Part shown: piece by piece, positions 63,432-64,000 of the stretch
Layout of the letters: each line of letters opens with the position of its first letter
Numbering within the stretch: position 1 is the first letter of the stretch
NCBI RefSeq assembly: GCF_009881055.1
Contig: NZ_WXFG01000019.1
Span: forward strand, 1 to 64,000
Reading direction: 5' to 3'
DNA length: 64,000 nt
Origin: Peptoclostridium sp.
GTDB lineage: Bacteria; Bacillota; Clostridia; Peptostreptococcales; Peptostreptococcaceae
Program-made: the position numbers and the translations under genes
Notes under the pieces: model-generated
Databases searched by the model: none
What the model saw: the letters and a program-made list of their open reading frames with translations, nothing else
What the model was told of the DNA's origin: nothing

Positions 63432-63908
63432 TTATGACATTTCAAAGGAGTTGTTTTCTAACTCTAGTAACTTTTTCTTCAATTCTATTCCGCCGCCATA
63501 TCCTACAAGCCTTCCGTTTGACCCTATCACTCTGTGACAGGGAACTATTATAGAAATCGGATTTTTGTTGTTTGCCATACCCACTGCTCTGCACGCTTTT
63601 GGATTCCCAATCTGCTCTGCAATTTGCTTGTAAGTTCTGGTTTCACCATATGGGATTGTTCTTAATGCTTCCCAGACTAACTTTTGAAATTCTGTGCCTT
63701 CCGGGCTAAGCGGCAGTTCAAAATCTTTACGTTTGCCCGCAAAATAGTCAACAAGCTGCTTTGCAGCCTCATTTAGCAGCTCTGTTTCCTCTAATAGAGA
63801 ATCCTTTGGTCTGTCGGCGGCGGCGAAAAAAACATCCGTTATACACTTGCCGTCTTCAGCTATTCCAATCCTGCCAATTGGCGTGTCATAGAAAAATACT
63901 TTTTTCAT
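63432..63908 (-). CDS. ogt: methylated-DNA-protein-cysteine S-methyltransferase
   Basis: 158 residues. Suicide repair of O6-methylguanine. Acceptor Cys in IIVPCHRVIGSNGRLVGYGG, the helix-turn-helix segment RTIPYGETRTYKQIAEQIGN upstream. ATG after GGAGG; a TTG four codons upstream overlaps the ribosome site. Last gene. Bases 63909-64000 hold only upstream DNA. Confidence 0.95.
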   Translation of the reverse strand: MKKVFFYDTPIGRIGIAEDGKCITDVFFAAADRPKDSLLEETELLNEAAKQLVDYFAGKRKDFELPLSPEGTEFQKLVWEALRTIPYGETRTYKQIAEQIGNPKACRAVGMANNKNPISIIVPCHRVIGSNGRLVGYGGGIELKKKLLELENNSFEMS

Positions 63909-64000
63909 AGTGTCCTCCAATCATCCTCATTGTAAAAGTCTATTTTCAACATTCATTTATGTTTTTAATTTGCATTTACATTTTATGCCCAATTTCGCTT

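Overview
The window looks like a chromosomal segment of an anaerobic, low-to-moderate-GC Firmicute of class Clostridia. Evidence: strong AGGAGG-type ribosome sites, frequent TTG starts, GatCAB instead of GlnRS/AsnRS, a CIRCE element, ECF sigma/anti-sigma and SLH-type surface proteins, and oxygen-sensitive ATP-driven reductase components. The gene set (oligopeptide and serine/threonine uptake, formate channel, energy-converting membrane complex, 2-hydroxyacyl-CoA-dehydratase-like proteins, archaeal-type D-aminoacyl-tRNA deacylase) fits an amino-acid fermenter of the Peptostreptococcaceae/Peptoclostridium type. The genus is an inference. No rRNA, tRNA, CRISPR array or complete insertion sequence was recognised.

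Layout. 0.3-6.5 kb: a CadC-type metal sensor, then oppB-C-D-F and oppA. 6.9-14.3 kb (all minus): ligA, a solitary N6-adenine methyltransferase, gatC-gatA-gatB. 14.9-23.3 kb: formate channel, DMT exporter, 2-hydroxyacid dehydrogenase, a small unknown, a HlyD/ABC/ABC-2 efflux operon, an AI-2E family permease and an AIM24-like protein. 23.5-27.5 kb: a pterin dehydratase and a ferric-iron ABC operon under two Fur-type boxes. 27.5-30.5 kb: an Lgt-like protein and a large lipoprotein. 30.6-38.2 kb: a six-gene complex-I/hydrogenase-4-like operon. 38.4 kb: a tyrosine recombinase with upstream repeats. 39.4-43.2 kb: a five-gene operon joining a 2-hydroxyacyl-CoA-dehydratase-like protein and its ATP-dependent activase to queD-queE-queC, behind a structured, preQ1-like leader. 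43.5-45.0 kb: ECF sigma and anti-sigma. 45.2-52.7 kb: glycosidase-like lipoprotein, degenerate P-loop protein, radical SAM plus unknown protein, HD-GYP regulator. 53-56 kb: CIRCE-controlled htpG and a molybdopterin-binding protein. 56.1-63.9 kb: SLH protein, archaeal-type D-aminoacyl-tRNA deacylase, SstT, aminotransferase and Ogt.

Two systems stand out. (1) The 30.6-38.2 kb operon encodes ion-pumping membrane subunits and an electron-transfer arm related to hydrogenase 4, but all four Cys positions that bind NiFe are replaced in the large subunit, and the ferredoxin and small subunits are fused. It is therefore an energy-converting hydrogenase-related (Ehr-type) complex with unknown electron acceptor, not a hydrogenase. 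(2) The 39.4-43.2 kb operon couples preQ0 synthesis to a low-potential ATP-driven reductase pair. There is no queF in the window, which raises the question whether the reductase acts in 7-deazaguanine metabolism.

Starts were chosen by ribosome-site spacing. At least ten genes appear to use TTG. Functions come from motifs read by eye; no database search was run.
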